Shown here one piece after another: positions 43,351-50,992 of a DNA stretch of 64,000 nt. Numbering within the stretch: the stretch's first letter is position 1; every line of letters begins with the position of its first letter. Source of the stretch: Qipengyuania sphaerica. Its GTDB lineage: Bacteria > Pseudomonadota > Alphaproteobacteria > Sphingomonadales > Sphingomonadaceae. The notes beneath the pieces were generated by a model. The model searched no databases. It worked only from the letters and a program-made list of their open reading frames with translations, and was not told where the DNA came from. The DNA lies in contig NZ_JAIGNR010000003.1 in NCBI RefSeq assembly GCF_019711595.1, positions 248,001 through 312,000 on the forward strand, read 5' to 3'. The translations under genes and the position numbers were made by a program.

Positions 43351-44282
43351 CGCTCTATCGGGTCGCGCCTTTCCTCTTTTTCGCTACGACTGCATGTGCC
43401 CTGTCTGCCGAGCCCGTCGCCCGGCCGGAGCCTGCACCCACGCCGACTCCGTCGACGGCCTCGGGGCCTGCGCGCCCGCCTGCCGGGCAGCTGCCGCCCG
43501 CCATCCCTGCACCGCCAGCTCCGGTGCGCGAGGAATTCCGCATATCCGGCAAGCTTGAACAGGGCGGCTGGATCAAGGGCCTCGTCCCGATGGGCACGGT
43601 ATCGGCGCGGCTGGGCGATGAGGAGATCGATTTCGATGTGAATGGCGCGTTCTTCGCGGCATTCGATCGCGATGAAGGGCCCGTGGCGCAGCTCGAAGCG
43701 ACGCTTGCCAGCGGGAAAGTCGTGACCCGCGAGCTGGCGATCAAGCCGCGCTCCTGGGACATCGAGCACGTCAATGTCGCGCTCCGGCCCTCGACATCTT
43801 CGGAGGCGTTTCGCAAGCGGCGCGCCGTGGAGCTCGAAGCCATCTGGACCTCGCGCCAGAAGGATACCGATGCACAGGGGTGGCGAAAGGATTTCATCTG
43901 GCCCGTCACGGGGCGCATTTCGGGCCGCTTCGGTTCGCAGCGCATCTATCGCGGTGAGCCCGGCAGTTATCACTCGGGCCTCGATATCGCTGGCGGCGCC
44001 GGTACGACCTATGTTGCACCCGCAGACGGCACCGTGGTGCTGGCAGAGCAGGATTACAGTCTCGAGGGGCAATTGCTCATCATCGATCACGGGCAGGGAC
44101 TGAACAGCGCCTTCCTCCATTCTTCGGCGCTGCTGGTGTCCGAGGGGCAGGCGGTGAAGCAGGGGCAGCCGCTGGGCCGCATCGGCTCTTCGGGCCGCGC
44201 AACCGGGCCGCACCTTCACTGGAGCCTCGTGTGGAAGGACAAGCGGCTCGATCCGCTGCTGTTCCTTCCGCCCATGCCCTGA
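43347..44282 (+). CDS. M23-family metallopeptidase (LytM), secreted
   Basis: 311 residues. Signal-like N-terminus LYRVAPFLFFATTACALSA (possible lipobox TTAC), a Pro-rich linker (RPEPAPTPTPS...) and a C-terminal LytM domain: SYHSGLDIAGGAGTTYVAPADGTVVLAEQDYSLEGQLLIIDHGQ, ending GPHLHWSLVW. The H-x(n)-D and H-x-H zinc residues are visible in HSGLD and HLHW, so it should be catalytically active on peptidoglycan. GTG start overlaps DUF2093. Confidence 0.88.
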   Translation: MTLYRVAPFLFFATTACALSAEPVARPEPAPTPTPSTASGPARPPAGQLPPAIPAPPAPVREEFRISGKLEQGGWIKGLVPMGTVSARLGDEEIDFDVNGAFFAAFDRDEGPVAQLEATLASGKVVTRELAIKPRSWDIEHVNVALRPSTSSEAFRKRRAVELEAIWTSRQKDTDAQGWRKDFIWPVTGRISGRFGSQRIYRGEPGSYHSGLDIAGGAGTTYVAPADGTVVLAEQDYSLEGQLLIIDHGQGLNSAFLHSSALLVSEGQAVKQGQPLGRIGSSGRATGPHLHWSLVWKDKRLDPLLFLPPMP

Positions 44283-44296
44283 CGAAAGGCGCGCCC

Positions 44297-45286
44297 ATGG
44301 GGGCCAAACGCAAATGGCTGGCCGTGCTGGTGGCGCTAGCGCTCGCGCCCGGGACTTTCCTGCGCAGCGAGGTCGTGCGCGATTATGGCTCGCCGGTCAC
44401 GATGACGGAGCTTGCATTCGAGGCGGCAACGAGCGGACCCTTGAGCCTCGAGGGGGTGTGGCAGCTATCCAGCGAGAACGACTGGTTCGGCGGATATTCG
44501 GCACTGGAAAGCCTGCCCGATCGTTCTTTCTTAGCTGCGAGCGATCGCGGGCGGCTGTTGGAAATCCCGATGCCGAGCGAACAAACGGGCGTGCCGCAGA
44601 TCACTTCGTTGCCGGGCTTCCCGCGCTTGCCGGAGGACCGGGCGGATGTGGAGGCGCTGGCCATCGATCCTGCCACCGGCCGGAGCTGGGTCGCGATCGA
44701 GACCAACAACCGTATCCGCCGCTTCTCGCCCAGCCGCCCGCGCCATTCGCATAATAGGCCGGAGGCGATGAAGCACTGGCCGCTCAATGCCGGGGCGGAA
44801 TCGATGGTCCGCATGCCGGGCGGGCGTTTCCTCGTCATCGCCGAGGCGGATATGGGCGGAGGGCGGCATCGCGGACTGCTCTTCTCCGGCGATCCGGTCG
44901 AAAGCGACGAGGTCACGCGTTTCGTGCTTGAGGGAGAGGAGGGCTATACCCCGTCCGACGCGGCAAGACTGCCCGACGGCCGCGTGGTCGTGATCCTGCG
45001 CAAGCTCGCCTTCGGCTGGCCCTACAGCTTCAAGGTGAGGCTGGCGGTCTTCGATCCAGCGATGATCAGGCGCGGAGCCACCATCGGATTGCGACAGGTG
45101 GCGACGATCGACACGCCCTTCCCGACCGACAATTACGAAGGCATCACCGTGACCAGCGAGGATGGCGGGGACTGGATCGCCTGGATGATCTCGGACGACA
45201 ATTTCAACCGCTACCAGCGCACGCTGCTGCTCAAGCTGCGCTGGGCGAGGAACCCCTCGCAGACACGGCAAAAGGCGCGCAGGTAG
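44297..45286 (+). CDS. Esterase-like activity of phytase family protein
   Basis: 329 residues with an N-terminal hydrophobic signal (KWLAVLVALALAPGTFL) and a beta-propeller domain of the phytase-like esterase family (PF13449 type): FGGYSALESLPDRSFLAASDRGRLLEI, DRADVEALAIDPATGRSWVAIETNNRIRRF, NYEGITV and WIAWMISDDNFNRYQRTLLLKL. It probably acts in the periplasm; the substrate is unknown. The 3' end lies inside the terminator stem at 45270-45302. Confidence 0.82.
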   Translation: MGAKRKWLAVLVALALAPGTFLRSEVVRDYGSPVTMTELAFEAATSGPLSLEGVWQLSSENDWFGGYSALESLPDRSFLAASDRGRLLEIPMPSEQTGVPQITSLPGFPRLPEDRADVEALAIDPATGRSWVAIETNNRIRRFSPSRPRHSHNRPEAMKHWPLNAGAESMVRMPGGRFLVIAEADMGGGRHRGLLFSGDPVESDEVTRFVLEGEEGYTPSDAARLPDGRVVVILRKLAFGWPYSFKVRLAVFDPAMIRRGATIGLRQVATIDTPFPTDNYEGITVTSEDGGDWIAWMISDDNFNRYQRTLLLKLRWARNPSQTRQKARR

Positions 45287-45302
45287 ACCCCGCGCGCCTT
45301 TT
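45270..45302. terminator. Terminator overlapping the end of the phytase-like gene
   Basis: An 11-bp stem AAAAGGCGCGC (45270-45280) pairs with GCGCGCCTTTT (45292-45302) across an 11-nt loop. The left arm is coding sequence for the final residues. A/T ends on both sides allow use by the convergent rpmB gene as well. Confidence 0.8.
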
Positions 45303-45341
45303 CGTATCCCGATAGGATCAGCGCCGAAGCGCCGCCAGCTC

Positions 45342-45629
45342 TTACGAAGCGGCGGCAGCCTTCTTCAGCTCGCGCTTCACCTTGAGCGCGTTGGCCGAAA
45401 GCTTCTCGTCGCTGGTCTTCATCAGCCAGTTGTCGAGGCCGCCATTGTGCTCGACCGAACGCAGGCCCTGCGTCGAGACGCGGAACTTGAAGCTGCGGTC
45501 CAGCTTTTCGCTCATCAGCGTGACGTTCTGCAGGTTGGGCAGGAAGACGCGCTTGGTCTTGTTGTTGGCGTGGCTCACATTGTTGCCGACCTGGCGGCCC
45601 TTGCCGGTGAGTTCGCAAATACGCGACAT
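45342..45629 (-). CDS. rpmB: 50S ribosomal protein L28
   Basis: 95 residues with the L28 signature [33 protein letters not shown] and [24 protein letters not shown]. The Ala-rich tail is typical of alphaproteobacteria. A TTGACG-17-TATGCG promoter lies upstream at 45715-45743. Confidence 0.96.
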   Translation of the reverse strand: MSRICELTGKGRQVGNNVSHANNKTKRVFLPNLQNVTLMSEKLDRSFKFRVSTQGLRSVEHNGGLDNWLMKTSDEKLSANALKVKRELKKAAAAS

Positions 45630-45714
45630 GATAAGTCTCTTCGTTCGAATGGGCGGGCGAGTTCCCTTGGCCGCGACAAGCGGGTGCGGGGCTCATTATT
45701 CCCGGAAAGCGGCG

Positions 45715-45743
45715 CGCATAGCGGCGGGTAGCCGAATCGTCAA
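45715..45743 (-). promoter_or_regulatory. Promoter of rpmB
   Basis: On the - strand CTTGACG (-35 hexamer at 45738-45743), a 17-nt spacer and TATGCG (-10 at 45715-45720), then CGCGCC. The same spacer bases (A-TCG-CT-CCG--CCGC) are shared with the rplM promoter at 13675-13703. Confidence 0.65.
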
Positions 45744-45787
45744 GCACGTTGCGCCTTGCCGGGGCGCGGGCTAGCGAGGCGGCAGAT

Positions 45788-46243
45788 ATGTCGTCCTGGA
45801 CCCTTCCGCAACCGATGAAACGCGCGCTCGACCTCGCCGAGGCGAGTGCGGCTACGGGCGAGGTGCCGGTGGGCGCGGTCATCACGCGCGGCGGGGAGAT
45901 AATCGCCGAGGCGCACAACGCCCCGCGCGAGACCTGCGATCCTACCGCCCATGCGGAGGTCCTGGCGATTCGCCGCGCGGCCGAGGCGCTGGGGCAGGAA
46001 CGCCTGACCGACTGCGAACTTTGGGTCACGCTGGAGCCCTGCGCCATGTGCGCCGGCGCCATCGTCCACGCGCGGCTGGGCAAGGTCTATTACGGCGCGA
46101 GCGATCCCAAGGGCGGTGCGGTCGAACACGGCGCGCGGGTGTTCGAGCAGGAGCAATGCCTGCACCGGCCCGAGGTCTATTCGGGAATGGGCGAGGCGAA
46201 AGCGGCAGAGCTGCTGCGCGCTTTTTTCAGCGCGAGGCGCTAA
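45788..46243 (+). CDS. tadA: tRNA-adenosine deaminase / nucleoside deaminase TadA
   Basis: A 151-residue zinc cytidine/deoxycytidylate deaminase fold. The active site is intact: TAHAEVLAIRRAAE (zinc His and catalytic Glu) and TLEPCAMCAGAIVHARLGKVYYGASDPKGGAV (PCxxC zinc ligands). TadA converts the wobble adenosine of tRNA-Arg(ACG) to inosine. I start at 45788 (MSSWTLPQPM). Confidence 0.9.
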   Translation: MSSWTLPQPMKRALDLAEASAATGEVPVGAVITRGGEIIAEAHNAPRETCDPTAHAEVLAIRRAAEALGQERLTDCELWVTLEPCAMCAGAIVHARLGKVYYGASDPKGGAVEHGARVFEQEQCLHRPEVYSGMGEAKAAELLRAFFSARR

Positions 46244-46296
46244 TCATTTCCTCATAGACCGATCCTAAACGGCATGTCTGGAGGAGGGTTTGCATC

Positions 46297-46422
46297 ATGG
46301 ACGGCAAGACAATGCTTTGGCTCGGCGTCGCTGTCATCGCTTTCGGCGGCTACAAGCTTTTCGGAGTGATCCCCGGCATCGGGCTGGCGGTGGCCGGCGG
46401 GATTTGGGCCTCGCGACAATAG
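46297..46422 (+). CDS. 41-residue small membrane protein
   Basis: A short reading frame starting MDGKTMLWLGVAVIAFGG, with a second Gly-rich hydrophobic run (GVIPGIGLAVAGGIWA) and end SRQ. It has a strong GGAGGAGGG ribosome site 8 nt before the ATG, which is why I accept it. It probably spans the inner membrane once or twice. No family recognised. Confidence 0.6.
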   Translation: MDGKTMLWLGVAVIAFGGYKLFGVIPGIGLAVAGGIWASRQ

Positions 46423-46578
46423 GCGGCAGGCCTCACTTCCAATGACCGCGCCAGCCCCGCGCTACGCGTAGGTTCTCGCAGGCGCTGCCAAAAGCATCAG
46501 CGAAACATCATCGTCCCATCATGGCTATAGCGGCCGCTTCCCAGCATCTTCACCACCGATTGGTGCGAGGAGGTGTCC

Positions 46579-47478
46579 ATGCAATGTGCCCATGGTATCA
46601 AAGTCTTTGTTGCAGCGCTGTCGGTTCTTGCGCTCGCCGCGTGTGGAGGTGACGATTCACCTGCAAGCGCACCCCCGTCGAGCGAAGGTGGTGGCGGCAA
46701 TACGCCCGACCCACCTGCGACGGCGAATCTTCCGCTCGCACCCTTCGGGCTCACTCAGGATATGCAATTCGAAATGGTCGGCTACCAGACCGTTTCTCGG
46801 TCGGATGAGCCGGATCAGCTCGCACTGGCAGGAGACAAGGGCTCGCTTGAATGGTCGTCCTCGGAAAAGACCTACCTGATCTCGCTCGCCGACCTTGGCA
46901 GTGGCAAGCTCGTCTATACTTTCTCCGGTGAGGATCGCAATCCGAGTGCCTTTTCGATTGTCCAAGCGGACGGAACGACGGCCGGAGCGTACGTGACCCT
47001 GCTTCTCGACGGTGAGAGTTCGCGCAAGATCTACTGGCAATCGGCAGACGGGGTTACGCCCTTCGTCTACGCTGAAGCAATCTACGGCATCCCTGTCCCT
47101 GCGGGCAGCCTGCCGGACACGGGTTCCAGGATTTTCGTGACCGACACGAGCCCGCAAGCTGCAATCGAGGTCGATTTCTCAACGGGCAAGGTAAGCGGAT
47201 CGATCACCAGCTATTTCGACGGCGGCGGCTTCTACCCGCCCGGCCCGAAGGAGACGGCAATCCTCGAGCCTGCCGACATTCTGCCCGATGGCACATTCGT
47301 CGCGAAGCTGACGATCGAAGGCGCACCCAGCCAGGGCTTGCTTCGCGGTCGCCTCTTCGGGGCCTCGGCAAACGAGATTGGCGTCTATTTCGATGCACCC
47401 GTACGCTGGGATCAGAGCGGCACCTGGGCGCGGTGGAGGACAGTTTTGCGATATCCGGTCTGTGCCACCTGCAATTGA
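46579..47478 (+). CDS. TbpB-like lipoprotein
   Basis: 299 residues. Signal and lipobox VLALAAC, then a Gly/Ser/Pro-rich linker (SSEGGGGNTPDPP) as in Slam-dependent surface lipoproteins. The remainder is a beta-rich barrel; near the end, GLLRGRLFGASANEIGVYFDAPV matches the transferrin-binding-protein-like barrel signature (GxFxGPxAxEVGGxF). A binding role at the cell surface is inferred; the ligand is unknown. GAGGAGG lies 5 nt before the ATG at 46579; a GTG at 46573 would add two residues. The tail CATCN has two Cys. Confidence 0.72.
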   Translation: MQCAHGIKVFVAALSVLALAACGGDDSPASAPPSSEGGGGNTPDPPATANLPLAPFGLTQDMQFEMVGYQTVSRSDEPDQLALAGDKGSLEWSSSEKTYLISLADLGSGKLVYTFSGEDRNPSAFSIVQADGTTAGAYVTLLLDGESSRKIYWQSADGVTPFVYAEAIYGIPVPAGSLPDTGSRIFVTDTSPQAAIEVDFSTGKVSGSITSYFDGGGFYPPGPKETAILEPADILPDGTFVAKLTIEGAPSQGLLRGRLFGASANEIGVYFDAPVRWDQSGTWARWRTVLRYPVCATCN

Positions 47479-47523
47479 GGCGAACGGCAGTTGTCGGATG
47501 GTGCCCGGCCTTTGGCAGAGGCG

Positions 47524-48234
47524 CTAGAGTCCCCGCCAGATCTTCGCCGGCCTGTCATTTCCCGCCCCGTATAGGGAGGTATTGCAGCGGGTCGGCATGA
47601 AGCGCTCGTCGTAGCAGAGGCGCACCTCTTCCAGCCAACCCTTCTTGTCGAGGTGCACGCCGATGGCCTCGGGAAACCAGCCCGGATTGGCGTCGGCGAG
47701 GCGCGTTCGGATCTTGCCTGCGGTGAGATTGTCCTCGCGGCTGATGCGCACGAAATCGGGAAAGCGCAGGCCATTGTACAGGATGCGGGTGACCTTGAAA
47801 TAGGTCTCCGGGCGGCGCGTCATGCAGGTGCCGTGCTTGGCCCATTCATGCACGAGCAGCGCCGCGTCGGGGGTCATGCAGAGGTTCCTGCGCGCCTCGC
47901 TCGCTGGCAAGTCCCCGCCGCCGCACCATTGCGGCCATGTGTCTCCGCTTTCGGGCCACAGGCCGTGGACGGTGAAACCGAAGCGACCCTCGCGTCCCGA
48001 ACACTGGCGGGCATGCTTGGCCGAGCTTTCGCGGAAGCGGCAGAATTCGGGCGACCACGTCAGCGCCAGCGTATAGCCGGTAACCGGCAGGCGGCGCGGG
48101 CGCTCGGTTTCCGGCGCAGGCAGCTCGACCCTTTGCGGAAGCCGGCACTGGAAGGATTGTGCCTGCGCGACCTGCGGCAATGCCGCTGCCGCGCAGGCGA
48201 TACCTATCTTCGATATGAGGCGTCTAGGCGCCAC
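47524..48234 (-). CDS. Ribonuclease T2 family protein, secreted
   Basis: 236 residues with a signal peptide (to about residue 26, ...AAAALPQVAQA). Both catalytic segments of RNase T2 are present: FTVHGLWPES (His90) and HEWAKHGTC (His129, Glu130, His134). Eight or more cysteines fit a disulfide-rich periplasmic or secreted enzyme that cuts RNA without strict base preference. It overlaps the upstream membrane protein gene by 11 nt. Confidence 0.9.
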   Translation of the reverse strand: MAPRRLISKIGIACAAAALPQVAQAQSFQCRLPQRVELPAPETERPRRLPVTGYTLALTWSPEFCRFRESSAKHARQCSGREGRFGFTVHGLWPESGDTWPQWCGGGDLPASEARRNLCMTPDAALLVHEWAKHGTCMTRRPETYFKVTRILYNGLRFPDFVRISREDNLTAGKIRTRLADANPGWFPEAIGVHLDKKGWLEEVRLCYDERFMPTRCNTSLYGAGNDRPAKIWRGL

Positions 48235-48652
48235 GCTTGGCCGCGAACCATTCCTTCGCGTCCGGTTGGAACAGCATGTAGATCGCCGCGATGGACATGA
48301 TCGTGCTGACGATGCCGGTGATCTGCATCATGTCGAACCCGGTGGTCGAAAGCCCGACGAAGATGCCGAAAATGCTCCACAGGACGAAGAGGATCAGGAT
48401 CCATTTGACGAACTCGATCCGCAGGATCGAGATCAGGAACCACAATGCCATGCTGATGCCCACGCCGAAGACTACGCCGGCGATGATCGCGCCGCTGCCT
48501 ATGCCGCTGTCGGCTTCGATGCCCTGTGTCGCCATTTCCGCATTCATCTGGTCCATCATCATGTCCCAGCCGAAAACGATGCCGAGCAGGCCTACGACGA
48601 CCGAGCCGATATAGAGCAGGTCGAATTTCTTGATTGAATCGGGTTTTGCCAC
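48224..48652 (-). CDS. Membrane protein of unknown function
   Basis: 142 residues with four hydrophobic helices (LLYIGSVVVGLLGIVFGW, GAIIAGVVFGVGISMALWFLI, WILILFVLWSIFGIFVGL, GIVSTIMSIAAIYMLF) and a DMMMDQMNAEM loop between helices 1 and 2. The start is GTG at 48652, and its ribosome site GGGAGGGA lies inside a strong hairpin (48656-48689). No family recognised. It overlaps the RNase T2 gene by 11 nt and follows nadC. Confidence 0.7.
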   Translation of the reverse strand: MAKPDSIKKFDLLYIGSVVVGLLGIVFGWDMMMDQMNAEMATQGIEADSGIGSGAIIAGVVFGVGISMALWFLISILRIEFVKWILILFVLWSIFGIFVGLSTTGFDMMQITGIVSTIMSIAAIYMLFQPDAKEWFAAKRGA

Positions 48653-48655
48653 ACG

Positions 48656-48689
48656 TCCCTCCCTGATGGCATCTGCGATGCGGGAGGGA
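48656..48689 (-). promoter_or_regulatory. Hairpin sequestering the ribosome site of the membrane protein gene
   Basis: Arms TCCCTCCC (48656-48663) and GGGAGGGA (48682-48689) pair perfectly; inside, GCATC (69-73) pairs with GATGC (77-81) across a TGC loop, leaving one 5-nt bulge, for 13 bp in all. On the - strand the 3' arm is the Shine-Dalgarno GGGAGGGA, 5 nt before the GTG at 48652. Confidence 0.6.
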
Positions 48690-48700
48690 GTGCAACGCTT

Positions 48701-49567
48701 TTACAGCGGCGTAAAGTCCAAACCGATATCGGCTGCGGGCGCGCTCTGGGTGAGGCGGCCGACGGACACGTAATCGACGCCCGTTGCGGCCTTGGCCCTG
48801 ATCGTATCGAGATTGATCCCGCCGCTTGCCTCGGTGGGCACGCGGCCGGCGACCAGCGCCACGGCCTCGCGCAAGGTGGGGGGCTCCATATTGTCGAGCA
48901 GCAGGCGGGTCGCGCCTGCCTCCAGCGCGGGTTCGATCTGGTCGATCCGGTCGACTTCGCAGATGATGTCCTCGACCCCTGCCTCGACCGCCCGGCGCAC
49001 GGCCTCGCCGACCGAACCGGCCACGAGCACGTGGTTGTCCTTGATCATTGCCGCATCCCATAGGCCCATGCGGTGGTTCGCCCCGCCGCCCATGCGCACC
49101 GCGTATTTCTCGAGGTGGCGCAGGCCGGGAATGGTCTTGCGCGTATCGAGCAGGGTGCAATCGGGATTGTCCATCGCCGCCACATATTCGGCGACCATGG
49201 TGGCGATACCCGAGAGGTGCTGGACGGTGTTCAATGCCGCGCGCTCTGCGGTGAGCATGGCGCGCGCATTGCCTTCGAGCCGCATCAGGTCGGTGCCGGA
49301 AGGAACGCTGGCGCCTTCGTGCACGAGGATGTCGATTTGCATGTCCGGGTCGAGCGCGCGGAAGAACGCTTCAGCGACCGGCAGGCCTGCAACATGGATC
49401 GCGTCGCGCGTGTCCATGACGCCGGCGAACCGCGCATCGACCGGGATCACGCTTTCGCTGGTGACGTCATGCCCCCCGCCCGGCAGCCCTTCTCCGAGAT
49501 CCTCGGCCAGCGTGTCTCGAACGAAGCTTTCGATGTCGAAGCCGGGGAGGGTGAGTTCGTCAGTCAT
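48701..49567 (-). CDS. nadC: Nicotinate-nucleotide pyrophosphorylase (quinolinate phosphoribosyltransferase)
   Basis: A 288-residue NAD-biosynthesis enzyme. Seen: LPGFDIESFVRDTLAEDLGEG, ERAALNTVQHLSGIAT, LLDTRKTIPGLRHLEKYAVRMGGGANHRMGL with the substrate-binding Arg/His/Lys set, and MIKDNHV followed by C-terminal EASGGINLDTIRAKAATGVDYVSVGRLTQSA. I start at 49567 (MTDELTLPGF). nadA/nadB are not in the window. The next gene downstream is separated by the hairpin above. Confidence 0.94.
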   Translation of the reverse strand: MTDELTLPGFDIESFVRDTLAEDLGEGLPGGGHDVTSESVIPVDARFAGVMDTRDAIHVAGLPVAEAFFRALDPDMQIDILVHEGASVPSGTDLMRLEGNARAMLTAERAALNTVQHLSGIATMVAEYVAAMDNPDCTLLDTRKTIPGLRHLEKYAVRMGGGANHRMGLWDAAMIKDNHVLVAGSVGEAVRRAVEAGVEDIICEVDRIDQIEPALEAGATRLLLDNMEPPTLREAVALVAGRVPTEASGGINLDTIRAKAATGVDYVSVGRLTQSAPAADIGLDFTPL

Positions 49568-50177
49568 CGCTTCCTTTCGCAAAGGTCTTGGCAAGGCCCT
49601 CGGCAACGCGAGCCCGGATTTCGGGCAGGCCATCCTCGATAAGCTTTACCGCTCTACCTGTGGTGAGCGAGGGATCTTCGCCTTTGAGCGGCTTAATCTT
49701 GCCGCCGATCCCGCGCATGACCTTGTAGGAGGGCTTGTCGTCCTCGCCGAAAATCCGGACGATATAGATCCAGCTGGCCGTCTGCCCGGTCAGCGAGAAA
49801 CGCATGATCTTGATTTCGCGCGTGATCACTTCGACCGTGCATCCGCTTGAGCCGCCGGCCAGCGGCGGTGAGGATTGGCTGAAATTCAGGACGTCGGGTA
49901 TCGGTGCGGCGCGCTCGAGGGTGAAGTTATATCCATCGAGCACAAAATTCGCGAACAGGTTTTCGAGGATCGCGGCCTGATTGTCTTGCGCGAAGGTTTC
50001 CGCGAAAGATGCTGCATTGGGCAGGCTCGAATAGGAAAAGACAACCGAATCCGAGCTGACCGACTGCGCCACCACATAGTCGGTCGGTACGAGCCGCAGA
50101 GTGCACTCGCGCGCGTTAGCAGGCACAGCGGCAAGCATCGCCGCCATGACCGCGCCAAGGATCGAGATTATTCGCAT
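49560..50177 (-). CDS. Secreted protein of unknown function
   Basis: 205 residues. Signal peptide MRIISILGAVMAAMLAAVPANARE, then a mixed domain with DYVVAQSVSSDSVVFSYSSL and, near the end, SWIYIVRIFGEDDKPSYKVMRGIGGKIKPLKGEDPSLTTGRAVKLIEDGLPEIRARVAEGL. Two Cys. I recognise no family. It overlaps nadC by 8 nt, so it is probably in the same mRNA. Confidence 0.62.
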   Translation of the reverse strand: MRIISILGAVMAAMLAAVPANARECTLRLVPTDYVVAQSVSSDSVVFSYSSLPNAASFAETFAQDNQAAILENLFANFVLDGYNFTLERAAPIPDVLNFSQSSPPLAGGSSGCTVEVITREIKIMRFSLTGQTASWIYIVRIFGEDDKPSYKVMRGIGGKIKPLKGEDPSLTTGRAVKLIEDGLPEIRARVAEGLAKTFAKGSDD

Positions 50178-50194
50178 GCCCCCCATCACGTTTG

Positions 50195-50992
50195 TCAGTG
50201 GACGAAGCGCGCCACGACGTCACGATAGCTGCGTGACACCTTCACCTCGGCGCCGCTGTCGAGCACGAGGAAGCATTCGCCATTGGTGTGCGGCTTGACC
50301 TGGCGGACCTGGTCGAGGTTCACGATCGTGCTGCGATGCACGCGCTGGAAGGTGCGCGGGTCGAGGCGGCGTTCGAGATCCTTCATCGTCTCGCGCAGGA
50401 TCAGCGAATTGTCGCCGGTGTAGATGCACATGTAATCGCCTGCGGCCTCGATATGCTCGATCGTGTCGACCTCGACGCGGAAGATCTGGCCGCGGTCCTT
50501 GACGTTGATCAGCTTCTCGTAGCGGCCGGAAGCTTCGGTATCGCCTTCGTCCATGTCCTGTGCGGCTTCCGGAGCCACTTCGGACAGGACACCGCGCAGG
50601 CGGTCGGCTTCATCGGAGCTTTTCTTTTCGGCAAGGCGCTGGCGGACGCGTTCGATCGTGTCGGCGAGCTTGTCCTCGTCGACCGGTTTCATCAGGTAAT
50701 TGACCGCATTGGCCTCGAAGGCGCGGATCGCGTGTTCCTGGAAGGCAGTGACGAAAACGAACAGCGGCGGTTCGATTTCCATCACGCCCTGGACCACGGA
50801 GAACCCGTCGAAGCCGGGCATCTGGATGTCGAGGAAGACGAGGTCGGGCTTCAGCGTCTTGATCGCGCGGATCGCCTCGCGTCCGTTCTGGCAGGTTTCG
50901 ATCACCTCGACATCCTCGAAAGGTTCGAGCCTCAGCTGGAGGCCCTGGATGGCGAGTTTTTCGTCGTCGACGAGGATCGTGCGGATAGTCAT
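50195..50992 (-). CDS. LytTR-family response regulator (second pair)
   Basis: 265 residues: receiver domain (DDEKLAIQGLQ, phospho-acceptor Asp55 in LVFLDIQMPGFDG, Lys in KPVDEDKLA), a linker to about 155 rich in Glu/Asp, and LytTR domain (HIEAAGDYMCIYTGDNSLILRETMKDLERRLDPRTFQRVHRSTIVNLDQVRQVKP). It overlaps the kinase gene by 4 nt (ATGA), forming a second LytS/LytTR pair. Targets unknown. Confidence 0.9.
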   Translation of the reverse strand: MTIRTILVDDEKLAIQGLQLRLEPFEDVEVIETCQNGREAIRAIKTLKPDLVFLDIQMPGFDGFSVVQGVMEIEPPLFVFVTAFQEHAIRAFEANAVNYLMKPVDEDKLADTIERVRQRLAEKKSSDEADRLRGVLSEVAPEAAQDMDEGDTEASGRYEKLINVKDRGQIFRVEVDTIEHIEAAGDYMCIYTGDNSLILRETMKDLERRLDPRTFQRVHRSTIVNLDQVRQVKPHTNGECFLVLDSGAEVKVSRSYRDVVARFVH

